Source: Thaumarchaeota archaeon S13
GTDB taxonomy: Archaea; Thermoproteota; Nitrososphaeria; Nitrososphaerales; Nitrosopumilaceae
Assembly: GCA_003724275.1 (NCBI GenBank)
Contig: RHFA01000096.1
Coordinates: 1-16,064 of the forward strand
Length of the DNA: 16,064 nt
Reading direction: 5' to 3'
Of the stretch, positions 6,260-13,449 are shown piece by piece; positions within the stretch are counted from its first letter, which is position 1; the number at the start of each line of letters is the position of its first letter. The translations under genes were made by a program, and so were the position numbers. Below the pieces are notes generated by a model. It was not told the origin of the DNA. It saw nothing but the letters and a program-made list of their open reading frames with translations, and did no database searches.

Positions 6260-6280
6260 CCACGCCGCAAGGTGGGGGTT

Positions 6281-6427
6281 TTGGGCAGGGAGGCAGAGGA
6301 GAGGCAAGAGGAACGGGTCAGGGAGCTCATCAGGGCAATCGACGATCCTGACACTTGCGCCTGCTGTTTGGGGCTAGGGGAGAATTGGGCCCCGAGAGGC
6401 CCAAAGGCCGGCGGCTCCCATCCGTGA
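6281..6427 (+). CDS. Possible 48-residue cysteine-containing microprotein
   Basis: Starts TTG at 6281 exactly where the upstream TATA box predicts a leaderless message; a GTG at 6272 is the alternative. The first part is a charged helix (MGREAEERQEERVRELIRAI) with amino-acid use typical of real protein, followed by DDPDTCACCLGLGENW and a short Gly/Pro tail. The CxCC cluster could bind metal. No family is recognised and the last 15 residues look like random GC-rich translation, so the end may be uncertain. It is divergent from the PINA-type gene. Confidence 0.35.
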   Translation: MGREAEERQEERVRELIRAIDDPDTCACCLGLGENWAPRGPKAGGSHP

Positions 6428-6613
6428 TCACGGCGCGCCCTAGGATCGCAGGGCAGGCCGGCTTGTGGCTGTCCACCTTGCGCCCATGTGGAGGTTCGCC
6501 GGCAGGCAGCGGGGCGCAGGACACAGGGTTGGGCATGGCCCTGCGGCACGGGTGGCGGTCCTGGGCGCGTGGCGGCGCATGCGCGAGCAGGCGAGCCGGG
6601 GCGCGGCCCTGGC
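6428..6613. other. Non-coding-looking gap
   Basis: Between the small ORF and the 61-residue gene I see no convincing gene. Open frames on both strands here are Arg/Gly/Pro-rich with no recognisable motif, and no tRNA-like or promoter element stands out. Confidence 0.5.
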
Positions 6614-6799
6614 CTAGGAGTATCCCGACACGGCGGGCATTGTGAAATAGTACTCGTCCTCAAACGCATAGTCCTCCCTGCCGGCCCGGCGCAGGTGCTC
6701 AAAGTACTCCATGCACTCCGAGTGGAACGTCTGGCCTGGCAGGCGCCCTGCCCCCGTGCGGCCCATCGCCGCGGCCTCGCGCGCGGGGGATTTTTTCAT
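6614..6799 (-). CDS. 61-residue protein of unknown function
   Basis: Begins MKKSPAREAAAMGRTG. The second half is rich in aromatic and acidic residues (HSECMEYFEHL, then REDYAFEDEYYFTMP, ending VSGYS), unlike the Arg/Pro-rich shadow frames nearby, which supports a real gene. The open frame extends further upstream into the purD region, but that part is antisense translation. A TATA-like element at 6833-6841 would give a leader of about 10 bases. A second in-frame ATG lies 11 codons in (6766). No family recognised. Confidence 0.5.
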   Translation of the reverse strand: MKKSPAREAAAMGRTGAGRLPGQTFHSECMEYFEHLRRAGREDYAFEDEYYFTMPAVSGYS

Positions 6800-6832
6800 T
6801 ATGGTCAGAAAAAACGCAGCGGCGGGTTTGGG

Positions 6833-6841
6833 GAATTTAGC
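6833..6841 (+). promoter_or_regulatory. TATA-like box of purD
   Basis: GAATTTAGC centred 28 bp before the ATG at 6865. Read on the other strand it is GCTAAATTC, almost the MntR-gene TATA element, so it may also serve the divergent 61-residue gene. Confidence 0.5.
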
Positions 6842-6864
6842 TAGGCCGGGCGTGCTTGGAATAT

Positions 6865-8142
6865 ATGGGCGCCCCGCAGGCCGCCGCGCCGTTGGGCAAC
6901 GTCCTTGTGGTCGGTTCGGGGGGGCGCGAGCACGCGCTGGCGTGGAGGCTGTCGCAGAGCCCGCGGGCCGGCACGGTCCACGTCGCGCCGGGCAACGGCG
7001 GGACCGAGAACAGTGTCCCCATAGGCGCCGGCGACGCCGAGGGCCTCGCCGCCTTTGCGCGCGAGAACGAGTGCCTGACAGTCGTCGGGCCAGAGGCCCC
7101 GCTGGCGGCCGGAATCGCCGACAGGTTTGCCGCCGCTGGCCTGCCGCTCGTCGGGCCCACGGCGGCGGCGGCGCGCATAGAGTCGAGCAAGTCGTGGTCA
7201 AAGGAGTTCATGCAGAGGCACGGCATACCCACAGCGCGCCACGAGTCCTTTGATGACGCCGGTGAGGCCGCCGCGCACGCGAGGCGCCTTGGCGGGCCGG
7301 TCGTCGTAAAGGCCGACGGCCTGGCCGCCGGCAAGGGCGTCACCGTCTGCGGCGGGCCGGACGAGGCAGAGGCCGAGGTCCGGCGCATGATGGGCGGCGG
7401 CGTGGGCCGCGTCCTGCTGGAGGAGAGGCTCGAGGGCGCAGAGGCCTCGTTTATAGCGCTCTGCGACGGGGAGACGGCCGTCCCAATGGCCGCAAGCCAG
7501 GACCACAAGCGCGCCGGCGACGGCGACACCGGCCCGAACACCGGCGGCATGGGCGCCTGCTCGCCGGCGCCCCATGTTGATGAGGGCATGGCGCGGCGCA
7601 TACAGGACGAGGTCATCGAGCCGGCGCTTGCCGGCCTGCGCGCCGAGGGCGCGCCGTTCTGCGGGTTTTTGTACGCCGGCGTCATGATCGGCGCCGGCGG
7701 CAGGCTCGACGTGCTAGAGTTCAACGCGAGGATGGGGGATCCCGAGTGCCAGGCCATCATGGCCAGGGCGGACTTTGACCTGCTCGCGTATGTCGAGGCC
7801 GCCGCGGCCGGCACGCTCGGCGAGATGGCGCCGATGCGCTGGGACGCGCGCCACGCCGCGTGCGTCGTGCTCGCCTCGCGCGGCTATCCGGGCAGCCACG
7901 CGACCGGCGAGGAGATAGCCGGCATTGGCGAGGACGGAGGCGGCTCGGTCGTGTTTCACGCCGGCACGCGCCGCGAGGGCCCGCGAGTCCTGACGGCCGG
8001 CGGGCGCGTCCTGGGAGTCACGGCGCTGGGCGGCACGCTGCGCGAGGCCGTGGGCGCGGCGTATGCGCGCGCAGGGCGCATATCGTGGCCCTCAAAGTAC
8101 TGCCGCAGCGACATTGGCAGGGCCGGCATCGCCGCCGCCTAG
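6865..8142 (+). CDS. purD: Phosphoribosylamine-glycine ligase
   Basis: 425 residues, usual length for GAR synthetase, which joins glycine to 5-phosphoribosylamine using ATP in step two of purine synthesis, in the cytosol. Diagnostic motifs in order: VLVVGSGGREHALAW, GPEAPLAAGIADRF, KSWSKEFMQRHGIPTA, VVKADGLAAGKGVTV, the family signature QDHKRAGDGDTGPNTGGMGA, FCGFLYAGVMI, and LEFNARMGDPECQAI (ATP-grasp metal ligands Glu and Asn). The ATG at 6865 is chosen from the TATA spacing; a TTG three codons upstream is possible. It ends in a CTAG palindrome (8139-8142) that also contains the stop of the convergent MTHFS gene. It sits beside folate C1 genes that feed the same pathway. Confidence 0.95.
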   Translation: MGAPQAAAPLGNVLVVGSGGREHALAWRLSQSPRAGTVHVAPGNGGTENSVPIGAGDAEGLAAFARENECLTVVGPEAPLAAGIADRFAAAGLPLVGPTAAAARIESSKSWSKEFMQRHGIPTARHESFDDAGEAAAHARRLGGPVVVKADGLAAGKGVTVCGGPDEAEAEVRRMMGGGVGRVLLEERLEGAEASFIALCDGETAVPMAASQDHKRAGDGDTGPNTGGMGACSPAPHVDEGMARRIQDEVIEPALAGLRAEGAPFCGFLYAGVMIGAGGRLDVLEFNARMGDPECQAIMARADFDLLAYVEAAAAGTLGEMAPMRWDARHAACVVLASRGYPGSHATGEEIAGIGEDGGGSVVFHAGTRREGPRVLTAGGRVLGVTALGGTLREAVGAAYARAGRISWPSKYCRSDIGRAGIAAA

Positions 8143-8696
8143 GGCCCAAAGGTGGCGTCCTCGGTTATCACCCAGTCGACGCGCCTGTCGTGGGCCTCCT
8201 CTGGCACCGAGCGTACGACCTGGACCGAGAATGCCAGTGCGACAGACACCCCGCCAAAGCCGGCCAGAAACCTGTCATAGTGGCCGCCGCCGCGGCCCAG
8301 GCGCGCGCCCTCCCTAGTCACGCCTACGGCCGGCACTACGGCCACGTCTGCCCCGCCGCACGCCTCGCAGCGCGGCGAGGGCTCGCGTATGCCCGCCGCG
8401 CCGGCCACGAGGTCGCCGGGGCCGCTGACTGTGGCAAACTCTATCGTCTCCCCGCGGACCCTAGGCAGGCAGACGCGCCGGCCCTCGGAGAGGGCCGCGA
8501 GGACGATGGACTGCGTGGGCACCTCGCTGCCCTCCGAGCAGTAGAGCGCCACGGTCCGCGCGCCCGAGTACGCGCCGAGGCGCGAGAGGCGCCTGCGGAC
8601 GCGCTCCTCGCAGATCGTGGCCATGTCGTGCGAGAGCGCGTCGCGCCGGGCCAGGAGCGTCGCGCGCAGCGAGGACTTTTTCTCACGTGCCGACAT
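8139..8696 (-). CDS. 5-formyltetrahydrofolate cyclo-ligase (MTHFS)
   Basis: 185 residues, usual size. It converts 5-formyl-THF to 5,10-methenyl-THF with ATP, returning stored folate to the active C1 pool. Visible: basic N-terminal helix (LRATLLARRDALS), SEGSEVPTQSIVLAAL (55-69), the nucleotide-binding LGRGGGHYDRFL (133-144), and the closing PEEAHDRRVDWVITED (165-180), all hallmarks of the family. The ATG at 8696 lies inside the end of folD (14-bp overlap), so expression is coupled to folD, and the product acts next to FolD in the same pathway. Confidence 0.92.
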   Translation of the reverse strand: MSAREKKSSLRATLLARRDALSHDMATICEERVRRRLSRLGAYSGARTVALYCSEGSEVPTQSIVLAALSEGRRVCLPRVRGETIEFATVSGPGDLVAGAAGIREPSPRCEACGGADVAVVPAVGVTREGARLGRGGGHYDRFLAGFGGVSVALAFSVQVVRSVPEEAHDRRVDWVITEDATFGP

Positions 8697-9546
8697 TGGC
8701 GATCATCGAGGCGGCAGTCACCGTGTTCTTGAGGAGCATTGCCACGGTCATCGGGCCCACGCCCCCCGGCACTGGCGTGAGATGCGAGGCCCTCTCGGAC
8801 ATTGGCCCATAGTCGGCGTCGCCGGCGAGCTTGCCCTCGTGCCGCTGTATTGCCGCGTCGATGACGACGGCGCCCTCGGCCACCATGTCCGGCCTCAGCT
8901 CAAAGCGCGAGCGGTCGCCGACTGCGCTGACCACAATGTCGGCGTCGCGCGTGTGGCGCGCAATGTCGCGCGTTCTCGAGTGGCACATGGTCACCGTCGC
9001 GTCGCGCGCGAGGAGCATCTGCGAGAGTGGCTTGCCGATTAGGTTGCTGCGGTTTATGATGGACACGCGCCTGCCCGGGACATCTATCCCATAGTGGTCA
9101 AGCATCTCTATAATCCCCGACGGCGTGCACGGGGCCAGGACCGGCCTGCGCACGGCGAGCATGCCGGCGCTGTACGGCGTCAGGCCGTCGACGTCCTTTG
9201 GAGGGAGTATGCGCGACGTTGCGGCAAACTCGTCTACCTGCTGCGGGAGCGGGAGCTGCACGAGTATGCCGTGGACCGCGGCCTCGGAGTTTAGCGTGTC
9301 AATGACGGCGTCGAGCTCGCCCTGCGTCGTCGAGGCAGGGAGGCGGTGGTCGCGCGTGAGTATGCCCGTGGCCTCGCACGCCTTGTGCTTGTTGCGCACG
9401 TACGTCGCCGACGCGGCGTCGTCGCCGACGAGGACCGTCGCGAGGCACGGCGACGTGCCGCGCCCGCGCAGGTCGGCCACTGCCGTGGCGACCCTTTCCT
9501 TGACTGCCCCGGCGACTGCCAGGCCGTCCATCCTTGTCGCGGCCAT
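8683..9546 (-). CDS. folD: Bifunctional methylenetetrahydrofolate dehydrogenase/cyclohydrolase
   Basis: 287 residues. It interconverts 5,10-methylene-, 5,10-methenyl- and 10-formyl-THF with NAD(P). Family signatures are all present: SATYVRNKHKACEATGI with the catalytic Lys, GILVQLPLP, PPKDVDGL, CTPSGIIEML, the nucleotide-binding INRSNLIGKPLS, VTMCHSRTRD and the closing PVPGGVGPMTVAMLL. The ATG at 9546 is preferred over an upstream in-frame start at 9648, because the family N-terminus fits MAATRMDGLAVAG and a TATA box lies about 29 bp upstream. First gene of a two-gene operon with MTHFS. Confidence 0.95.
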   Translation of the reverse strand: MAATRMDGLAVAGAVKERVATAVADLRGRGTSPCLATVLVGDDAASATYVRNKHKACEATGILTRDHRLPASTTQGELDAVIDTLNSEAAVHGILVQLPLPQQVDEFAATSRILPPKDVDGLTPYSAGMLAVRRPVLAPCTPSGIIEMLDHYGIDVPGRRVSIINRSNLIGKPLSQMLLARDATVTMCHSRTRDIARHTRDADIVVSAVGDRSRFELRPDMVAEGAVVIDAAIQRHEGKLAGDADYGPMSERASHLTPVPGGVGPMTVAMLLKNTVTAASMIANVGT

Positions 9547-9571
9547 CTGCGAGGGAGGCGATCCGCGGTTT

Positions 9572-9579
9572 CTATTTAA
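9572..9579 (-). promoter_or_regulatory. TATA box of folD-MTHFS operon
   Basis: TTAAATAG on the minus strand, centred about 29 bp before the folD ATG at 9546. Confidence 0.65.
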
Positions 9580-9675
9580 CCCTTGGAGGGGGCGGCGCGG
9601 CGTGGCGACCCCGGGCCGCCGCGCCCGCCGGGAACTGCGCGCCGCCATGCCTGCCCCGCTACAGCGCAGGGCACC

Positions 9676-10722
9676 CTAGCCAAAGGCCAGGACGTGCGAG
9701 CCGAGGCGCGACACGGCTCGCCCATAGCACGCCGCGTCGCTCTCAAAGGCTATTGACTTGCGGCCCTTGTTGATCGCGGCCAGCGTGGTCGTCGCCGAGC
9801 CGGCAAACGGGTCCAGGACCGTGTCGCCCCTGTCCGTGAGCAGCCCTATCAGCTCCTCCATGAGTCCCAGGGGCTTTTGCGTGGGGTGTATGCGGCCCTG
9901 CGGGGACGGAGACTTGTACGTGAACACGTTGTGCACGGACTTGCCGTTGAACTTTGTGCCCGGCCTCTTTCCGTACACCGCCGTCTCCCACGCGTTGAGC
10001 GGCTTGAACCTGTGGTTGAACGGCACGGGGTTTGTCTTGTGCCACACGAGTGCCCCAACCGCGACAAATCCGTGCCGGTCTAGTATGTCCGAATATTCCT
10101 TTATCTGCACGTGCGCGCAAAATATGACTGCCCAGCCGCCGATTTTGGGCAGTATCGCGTCGGTCCAGCCGCTAGGGCTAAAGTCGTGGTCCCATGCGCC
10201 AAAGTCGCCCTTTGGCATGATAAAGTCGCCCCCGTTGGCGCGCACCCTCCGCGGTATCTGCCGCTCAGAGGCGTACTGGTTGCTTATGCCGTAAGGCGGG
10301 TCTGTCAGCAGCAGGTCGATAGAGCCGTCCTTGATTTTTTTGCACCCCTCCAGGCAGTCTCCCCTGGTGAGCGAGTGGTCCCCAGCCGTGAACTGGGAGG
10401 CATGCATGCGCCGGCCTGGCGCGGTTGTGCGGCCCAGCTCTCTCTTGATCCTGGCGATCGACGGCGCCCTGACTATGCGCATCTTGCCGTCAATTTTCAG
10501 CTTGCCTAGAACAGGGCCGGTTCGCTTTCCCCTGTGAAGCCCAACTATCCATGACGCGCCGTCAGGCTCGGGGTTGCCCGCCATGACGCCCGTCCGAGAC
10601 GAACCCAGCGAGTTGTTTATCCACGTGTTTGCCACAAACTTTAGCTTTGTCCTTGTTGCCGGCCTTTCCCTGGACCTGGACGCCAGGCCGTCCTGTATTT
10701 TGGAGCTGAGCCTTGCCCTGGA
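9676..10722 (-). CDS. Beta-class DNA methyltransferase (N4-C or N6-A) with unusual N-terminal extension
   Basis: 348 residues from the ATG at 10722 (an in-frame TTG at 10776 would add 18). The catalytic domain shows DGSIDLLLTDPPYGIS with the DPPY motif at 141-144, then HPTQKP (279-284), then DPFAGSATTTLAA (304-316), the SAM-binding motif I. This catalytic-before-SAM order is that of beta-class amino-methyltransferases; DPPY alone does not separate N6-adenine from N4-cytosine. About 115 residues precede it (KLKFVANTWINNSLGSSRTG, SWIVGLHR, VLGKLKIDGKMRIVRAPSIA), not part of the known core. No restriction endonuclease is next to it, so it is probably an orphan. The gene looks less GC-rich than its neighbours (many A/T third positions), which hints at transfer. 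Confidence 0.82.
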   Translation of the reverse strand, partial: SRARLSSKIQDGLASRSRERPATRTKLKFVANTWINNSLGSSRTGVMAGNPEPDGASWIVGLHRGKRTGPVLGKLKIDGKMRIVRAPSIARIKRELGRTTAPGRRMHASQFTAGDHSLTRGDCLEGCKKIKDGSIDLLLTDPPYGISNQYASERQIPRRVRANGGDFIMPKGDFGAWDHDFSPSGWTDAILPKIGGWAVIFCAHVQIKEYSDILDRHGFVAVGALVWHKTNPVPFNHRFKPLNAWETAVYGKRPGTKFNGKSVHNVFTYKSPSPQGRIHPTQKPLGLMEELIGLLTDRGDTVLDPFAGSATTTLAAINKGRKSIAFESDAACYGRAVSRLGSHVLAFG

Positions 10723-10846
10723 CATTTTCCTGGCCTTTGTCTTGAGGACCGTGCGGTTCAGCGGCGCCGCCCCCAATGCGCCATGCGGCGCGGCGGCGCG
10801 ATGCCGGCCAGTCCCTGCCGTGCGCGGGACTGCATGCGATCACGCC

Positions 10847-10873
10847 CCCTGCGCGGCGAGCCGCCGCGCAGGG
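10847..10873. repeat. Perfect 12-bp inverted repeat with 3-base loop
   Basis: CCCTGCGCGGCG-AGC-CGCCGCGCAGGG. If the methyltransferase transcript starts near 10918 this would be a very stable RNA hairpin in its leader. It could also act as a phoU transcription end or a DNA site. Confidence 0.85.
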
Positions 10874-10940
10874 CGCGGCCGGCGCGCGCCCCCCTGCCGA
10901 TCGCACCAGTGCCCAATGCGCCGGCGGGCGCGGCCCAGGC

Positions 10941-10948
10941 AATATAAC
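10941..10948 (-). promoter_or_regulatory. TATA box upstream of methyltransferase gene
   Basis: GTTATATT on the minus strand, just after the phoU stop. It predicts transcription from about 10918, leaving a leader of about 200 bases before the ATG at 10722, unlike the leaderless pattern elsewhere in the window. Confidence 0.5.
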
Positions 10949-10980
10949 CGGTGGGCGGCCGTCCGCGCGGAGGCCCGCCC

Positions 10981-11661
10981 CTAGCGCTTGCCGTCCCACG
11001 CCTCCCTGCGCGCGCGGCGCGCGTCGATGCGCTCCTTGCTGGGCCGGTGCTTGCCCGTCACGATATAGTTGACCGCGTCGCTCATAAAGACGGCGTGGTC
11101 GCCTATCCTCTCGAGGTAGCGCAGGAGGAGGGCCTCGGCCAGCGCGCACCGCGTGTCGCGCGAGCCGACGAGGTGCCCTATGCGCTCGGCGTATATGCGG
11201 TCGATAAACTCCTCGTCCTCGCGGATCTTTTCGGCGCGGCGCACGTCGAGCTCGGCAAACGACAGTATCGCCTCGCGTATGAGGTGCCTCACCTTTTTTG
11301 AGGCCTCGTAGAGCGCGGCGTTGCGGCACTCGGTCAGGTCTCCAAACATGTCGCGGACCTGCGCAATGTCATAGGCGTACCTGCCAAACCTCGAGAACGC
11401 GTAGGATATCTCCGTCGAGGAGCGGATCATCCTAAAGTCGTCGGCGACTGGCTGGAAGCGCAGTAGCATCTCAAACGTGAGGTCCTCGACCTCATAGTAC
11501 TTTGAGCGTATAGAGTCCGACAGCGCCACGACGCGCTCCATCGTGTCTGCCCCCTCGAGGTACGAGTCCATCGCGAGCGACACGGACTCTACGACCATGT
11601 CCCCCATGCTCGACATCAGCATCGAGAGCTTTTGCATGTGCGGGTCTATGAGCCGGGCCAT
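10981..11661 (-). CDS. phoU: PhoU-type phosphate uptake regulator
   Basis: 226 residues, the usual length of a two-repeat PhoU. It is almost all helical, with the paired three-helix bundles marked by EVEDLTFEMLLRFQPVADDFR in the first half and LAEALLLRYLERIGDHAVFMSDAVNYIV in the second, the latter carrying the typical E/D...RxxDH-like metal cluster. PhoU restrains the Pst transporter and Pho signalling when phosphate is plentiful. The ATG at 11661 follows the pstB stop by one base (TGAGATG); a TTG at 11670 would overlap. Last gene of the pst operon. Confidence 0.9.
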   Translation of the reverse strand: MARLIDPHMQKLSMLMSSMGDMVVESVSLAMDSYLEGADTMERVVALSDSIRSKYYEVEDLTFEMLLRFQPVADDFRMIRSSTEISYAFSRFGRYAYDIAQVRDMFGDLTECRNAALYEASKKVRHLIREAILSFAELDVRRAEKIREDEEFIDRIYAERIGHLVGSRDTRCALAEALLLRYLERIGDHAVFMSDAVNYIVTGKHRPSKERIDARRARREAWDGKR

Positions 11662-11662
11662 C

Positions 11663-12529
11663 TCAGCCAAATGTCCCCTTGACGTACTGCTCGGTGAGCC
11701 TGTGGCGCGGATCCGTGAAGAGCTTGCGCGTGTCGCGAAACTCTATCAGGTCCCCCATGTACATGAATCCCGTATAGTCCGAGATGCGCACCGCCTGCTG
11801 CATGTTGTGTGTGACGATGATGACGGCGAGCTCGCGCTTTAGGTCCACGATCGCCTCCTCGATCTTTTGCGTGGCGATCGGGTCCAGGGCCGAGGCCGGC
11901 TCGTCCATGAGGAGGACCTCGGGCTGTATGGCCAGTGCGCGCGCTATGCAGAGGCGCTGCTGCTGCCCGCCGGACAGCTCGACTGCCGGCTTTGAGAGCG
12001 AGTCGCTCACCTCGTCCCACAGGAACGCCATGCGCAGCGAGTCCTCGGCGATCTCGTCGAGCGCGCGCCTGTCGCGCACTCCGTTGAGGCGCAGGCCCGC
12101 GACGACATTGTCGTACACGGACATTGTCGGGAAGGGGTTTGGCTTTTGGAAGACCATTCCGACCTTGCGGCGGTGGTATATCGGGTCGACGTCGCGCGAG
12201 TACAGGTCCACGCCGTCGAGCGTTATCCTGCCCGTCACCACGGCGCCGGGCGTCATGTCGTGCATCCTGTTGAGGCAGCGCAAAAACGTCGTCTTGCCGC
12301 ACCCCGACGGCCCGATGAGAGCCGTGACGGAGCGCTCCTTGAAGCCCATCGTGACGTTGCGGACCGCCTCCTTGCCAGAGTACAGCACGGAGACGCCCTC
12401 GGCGGTCATCTTGTAGCCGGCGCCGGCGTCAAGGGCCGGAGCGGGGGGCTCTTGAACCTCGCCGCTGGCCTGCGCCTCGGCGCCCGCGGCTGCCCCGGCG
12501 GCCTCGAGGGCCGCACCGGCGGCGCTCAA
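11663..12529 (-). CDS. pstB: Phosphate ABC transporter ATP-binding protein
   Basis: 288 residues from a TTG at 12529 whose bases overlap the pstA stop (TTGA). Walker A GPSGCGKTT (73-81), Q-loop MVFQKPNPFPTMSVYDNV, signature LSGGQQQR (185-192), Walker B VLLMDEPASALD (205-216) and the switch His in VTHN (His241) are all intact, and KPNPFP is typical of PstB. It hydrolyses ATP on the inner membrane face to power phosphate uptake. An Ala/Glu/Pro-rich stretch of about 40 residues precedes the conserved domain, which starts near KMTAEGVSV. If it is not translated, the ATG at 12412 is the start; the TTGA coupling favours the longer form. Confidence 0.93.
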   Translation of the reverse strand: MSAAGAALEAAGAAAGAEAQASGEVQEPPAPALDAGAGYKMTAEGVSVLYSGKEAVRNVTMGFKERSVTALIGPSGCGKTTFLRCLNRMHDMTPGAVVTGRITLDGVDLYSRDVDPIYHRRKVGMVFQKPNPFPTMSVYDNVVAGLRLNGVRDRRALDEIAEDSLRMAFLWDEVSDSLSKPAVELSGGQQQRLCIARALAIQPEVLLMDEPASALDPIATQKIEEAIVDLKRELAVIIVTHNMQQAVRISDYTGFMYMGDLIEFRDTRKLFTDPRHRLTEQYVKGTFG

Positions 12530-13449
12530 GGCCGCGCCCCCGCGCGCCGCCTGGCGAGCATTCCCAGCGGCGAGGCCCGCCCGCCCATCAGCGCATAGCG
12601 CACGCACACGTTGACGACTAGTATCATCGTGATTAGGACCAGGGCCGAGCCCCACCCGTAGAGCTGCGCGCTGTCATAGGGCAGCAGCGAGAGGCGCCAT
12701 ATGCGCAGCGGCAGCGCGTCGACTGGCCCGCCAAACCCTCCAAAGAACTGGCTGCTCCCGAGGATTGTCATTATGAGCGGCGCAGTCTCGCCGGCGACGC
12801 GCGAGACGGAGAGGAGTATGCCCGTGACGAGTCCCCCCCTGGCCGCGGCCATGACAATGCGGACCGTGACGGCCCACTTTTTGAGGCCCAGGGCCATTCC
12901 CGCCTCGCGGTACGTGTGCTGCACGAGGCGCATCGACTCTTCGGTGGTCCGCGCTATTATGGGAAACATGATCAGCGAGAGCGCAAACGCGCCGGCCCAC
13001 GCCGAAAAGTGGCCAAGCACGAGAACCACGACAAAGAACGCAAATATCCCCATCACGATCGACGGGAACTCCATGAACACGTCCGTGAAGAACCGCACGG
13101 CGCCGGCGAGGCGGCCCCTGCCGTACTCGGCGAGGTATATCCCCGCCATTATGCCCACGGGGACGCCAAGCAGACACGTCAGGCCCACAATGACGAGCGT
13201 TCCCTGGATCGCCGGCCCGACGCCGCCCTCGCCAGACCCCACGGCTCCCGGGGCCGCCGTGAGGAACTCGATGCTTATGGCCTGGGCCCCGTTGGCTATG
13301 ACCTCGGCGAGTATGCTGCCTAGCGGGACGATCGCGACTATGACGCACGCGAGGACCACGCCGCGCATGACCCTGTCGACTGCGAGGCGGCGCGGGACGT
13401 TCTGCCTAAAGAGGGCCCTGTATCTGGCGCGCCTGCGTGCTGTGTCCAC
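12526..13449 (-). CDS. pstA: Phosphate ABC transporter permease PstA
   Basis: 307 residues. A basic N-terminal tail (RRRARYRALFRQNVPRRLAVDR) is followed by TM1 (VVLACVIVAIVPLGSILAEVI) and five further hydrophobic segments, including TLVIVGLTCLLGVPVGIMAGIYL and GIFAFFVVVLVLG. The EAA-type coupling loop is YREAGMALGLKKWAVTVRIV. GETAPLIMTILGS is characteristic of PstA. It forms the phosphate channel with PstC. The GTG start at 13449 follows the pstC TAG with no gap. Confidence 0.93.
   Translation of the reverse strand: MDTARRRARYRALFRQNVPRRLAVDRVMRGVVLACVIVAIVPLGSILAEVIANGAQAISIEFLTAAPGAVGSGEGGVGPAIQGTLVIVGLTCLLGVPVGIMAGIYLAEYGRGRLAGAVRFFTDVFMEFPSIVMGIFAFFVVVLVLGHFSAWAGAFALSLIMFPIIARTTEESMRLVQHTYREAGMALGLKKWAVTVRIVMAAARGGLVTGILLSVSRVAGETAPLIMTILGSSQFFGGFGGPVDALPLRIWRLSLLPYDSAQLYGWGSALVLITMILVVNVCVRYALMGGRASPLGMLARRRAGARP

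Larger units (their letters stand above)
10723..10980. other. Structured upstream region between phoU and the methyltransferase gene
   Basis: About 258 bases without a convincing gene. It holds a TATA-like element facing the methyltransferase, a strong 12-bp hairpin (10847-10873) and a smaller GTCCC/GGGAC repeat (10812-10831 area). A roughly 51-codon Arg-rich minus-strand frame opens near the predicted transcription start, but nothing marks it as a gene. Confidence 0.5.

Noticed and set aside
6428..6842. Continuation of the 6281 frame past its TGA, with a second Cys cluster (CGCPPC)
   Set aside because: Considered as readthrough, but the sequence is Gly/Arg/Pro-rich and runs antisense into the 61-residue gene; most likely chance.
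6614..7201. Long 195-codon version of the 61-residue gene
   Set aside because: The first 130 residues are Arg/Pro-rich antisense translation of purD; only the last 61 look real.
10562..11329. 255-codon minus-strand frame spanning phoU, the intergenic region and the methyltransferase
   Set aside because: Out-of-frame shadow of both genes; Arg/Gly/Ala-rich throughout.
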